From: CAVSWN01 sp046728115
GTDB taxonomy: Bacteria > Acidobacteriota > Vicinamibacteria > Vicinamibacterales > CAVVIG01
Direction of reading: 5' to 3'
Assembly: GCA_046728115.1 (NCBI GenBank)
Contig: JBKPDW010000308.1
Coordinates: forward strand, 1 to 15,331
Length of the DNA stretch: 15,331 bases
The number at the start of each line of letters is the position of its first letter. Position 1 is the stretch's first letter. Shown here in pieces: positions 13,859 to 15,331 of this stretch. The notes under the pieces are model-generated. The model saw only the letters and a list, made by a program, of their open reading frames with translations, searched no databases and was not told the DNA's origin. The position numbers and the translations under genes are program-made.

Positions 13859-15331
13859 TTACGTTGATTGAGCTTCCGCAGCCGGCGCATGCACCTCGCG
13901 CCGCCGCGGTTCGCTCGTGTGAGCGGGACGCCGGCCGGCGAGTCGCATCCGTGCGCCTTCGATATACACATAGTAGACGGGTGTGATGTACAGCGTGAGC
14001 AGCTGAGACACCAGCAGCCCGCCGACGACTGCCAGCCCCAACGGACGTCGCGATTCAGCTCCCGCGCCCCAACCGAGGGCGATCGGGAGCGTACCGACCA
14101 GAGCGGCCATCGTCGTCATCATGATCGGCCGGAAGCGCACGAGACACGCTTCGTGGATCGCTTCGCGCGGCGATTTGCCGTGCTCGCGCTGCGCATCGAC
14201 AGCGAAGTCGACCATCATGATCCCGTTCTTCTTCACGAGGCCGACCAGCATGATGACCCCGACGAAGGCGTACAGCGACATCTCCGTCCTGAAGATGAGC
14301 AGCGTCAACAGCGCGCCGAATCCGGCGGAGGGCAGGCCTGAGAGAATCGTCAGCGGATGGGTGAAGCTCTCGTAGAGAATGCCGAGCACGATGTAGATCA
14401 CGACGATCGCCATGATCAGAATCAGTCCGAGCCCCTGCAGCGACTCCTGAAACGCCTGTGCTGCGCCCTGGAACGTTGTCGAAATCGTCGACGGCAGAGT
14501 GGTGGCCGCCGTCTGTTTGATCGCCTCCACGGCGTCACCGAGTGCGTAGCCTGGCTTCAGATTGAAGGAAATCGTCACCGAAGGGAGCTGCCCGGTGTGG
14601 CTCACCACCGAGGGCCCCACGTTCGTCCGCACCCTGGCGACCGTATCGAGCGGAACCAGGCGACCGGTGTTCGAGCGGACGTACAACAATGACAACGCCG
14701 CCGGGTTGTTCTGGAATTCCGGCGCGACCTGCATGATCACCTGGTACTGGTTGTTCGGGGCGTAGATCTGCGATACCTGGCGCGTGCCGTACGCGTTGTA
14801 CAGCGCCGTCTCCACCTGGTTGGCTGACAGGCCGAGCGCTGAAATCTTGTCCCGATCCATGTCGACGCGTACCTGAGGATTCCTGAGCTGCAGATCGCTG
14901 TTGACGTCCTCGAGCCCGGGAAGGTCGCGCAGCTTGCCTTCGAGAATCGGCGCCCAGTTGTACAGTTCATCCGTGTCCGTATCCTGGAGCGTGAACTGAT
15001 AGAGGCTCCGCTGCGGTCCCTGATTGCCCAGATTGATCGGCGGCTGGTTGATCATGAATACCCGGATACCGGGCACCTGCGAGAGCTTCGGACGCAACTC
15101 GGCCATCACCTGTTCGACGCTCTTCTTCCGCTCCCTGCGCGGTTTGAGGTCGACCGAGATCTGACCGGAGTTGAGCGCGCCGCCGCGAGGGCCGCCGCCC
15201 GCATTGGTGCTGAATGCCAGCACGTTGGGATCCTTTGCGACGATCTCGGCCACCTGCAGCTGGTGGCGGACCATTTCGTCGAAGCCGATGCCCTGAATGG
15301 CCTCGGTGCTGATGTTGAACCGGCCCTGATC
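13859..15331 (-). CDS. RND efflux permease, MdtB/MdtC-like, C-terminal half (5' end outside window)
   Basis: The frame is open from the window edge, giving the last 490 residues. The first part is porter domain with conserved blocks such as VEQVMAELRPKLSQVPGIRVF and QYQFTL-like strands. TM8-12 follow, with KKNGIMMVDFAVDAQREHG (TM10 lysine present) and CLVRFRPIMMTTMAALVGT (TM11 Arg/Thr present). The LVKKNGIMMVDFA and RPLGLAVVGGLLVSQLLTLYITPVYYVY stretches are closer to MdtB/MdtC than to AcrB or to the second RND protein of this window. The TM4 aspartates lie outside. Transcription runs into the adaptor gene, which starts 13 bp after the TAA (or overlaps, depending on the start). MdtB/C-type proteins often work as heterotrimers, so the partner question is relevant here. 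Confidence 0.93.
   Translation of the reverse strand, partial: DQGRFNISTEAIQGIGFDEMVRHQLQVAEIVAKDPNVLAFSTNAGGGPRGGALNSGQISVDLKPRRERKKSVEQVMAELRPKLSQVPGIRVFMINQPPINLGNQGPQRSLYQFTLQDTDTDELYNWAPILEGKLRDLPGLEDVNSDLQLRNPQVRVDMDRDKISALGLSANQVETALYNAYGTRQVSQIYAPNNQYQVIMQVAPEFQNNPAALSLLYVRSNTGRLVPLDTVARVRTNVGPSVVSHTGQLPSVTISFNLKPGYALGDAVEAIKQTAATTLPSTISTTFQGAAQAFQESLQGLGLILIMAIVVIYIVLGILYESFTHPLTILSGLPSAGFGALLTLLIFRTEMSLYAFVGVIMLVGLVKKNGIMMVDFAVDAQREHGKSPREAIHEACLVRFRPIMMTTMAALVGTLPIALGWGAGAESRRPLGLAVVGGLLVSQLLTLYITPVYYVYIEGARMRLAGRRPAHTSEPRRREVHAPAAEAQST

Noticed and set aside
13846..13971. N-terminal extension of the adaptor from the first possible start
   Set aside because: It would overlap the upstream RND gene by over 100 bp and place about 40 residues before the signal peptide, so that the lipoprotein signal would be internal.
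12526..13986. A 486-codon plus-strand open frame antisense to the adaptor gene
   Set aside because: It mirrors the codon pattern of the adaptor gene; its composition (Arg, His, Leu) is that of a shadow.

Overview
This is a GC-rich bacterial chromosome window with tightly packed genes, many of them overlapping by 4 bp. The gene content fits an environmental, soil-type Gram-negative bacterium: TesA with a YbbA/YbbP-type transporter, DksA/TraR, an ECF sigma/anti-sigma pair followed by a DUF4097 protein, a geranylgeranyl-reductase-family flavoprotein, and RND efflux pumps. The style recalls Acidobacteriota, perhaps Vicinamibacteria. That placement comes from remembered gene neighbourhoods, not from a search.

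Left part, plus strand (1-4087): the 3' end of a TesA-like SGNH esterase, an ABC ATPase and a 10-TM FtsX/YbbP-like permease are chained by two ATGA overlaps. They read as one envelope lipid-handling operon. Directly against the permease stop codon lies a decayed NCS2 purine permease. It lacks its N-terminal half and carries a one-base frameshift and a nonsense codon.

Middle plus-strand part (4089-5454): a DksA/TraR zinc-finger regulator with the DxxDxA tip motif, a small ferritin-like helical protein and folK. They are separated by 3 and 27 bp and are preceded by an extended -10 promoter candidate inside the tail of the dead permease gene.

Minus-strand regulatory cassette (8051 down to 5458): an ECF promoter-like motif, an ECF sigma factor, a zinc-binding membrane anti-sigma factor (4-bp overlap), a 49-bp heptanucleotide repeat, and a DUF4097 beta-repeat protein. 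The DUF4097 protein ends in seven proline-punctuated 11-residue repeats and a Pro/Met/Arg tail. This C-terminus is the least explained structure in the window and the best candidate for something new.

Right part, minus strand (15331 down to 8124): an MdtB/MdtC-like RND permease (5' end outside the window), a lipoprotein membrane fusion protein, a second and different HAE1-type RND permease, a small hairpin, and an FAD-dependent reductase. The two pumps flank a single adaptor gene. Adaptor and downstream pump both carry unusual glycine-rich tracts. No TolC-type outer membrane gene is in view.

Most of the window is recognisable biology. No wholly new multi-gene system can be demonstrated from sequence alone.
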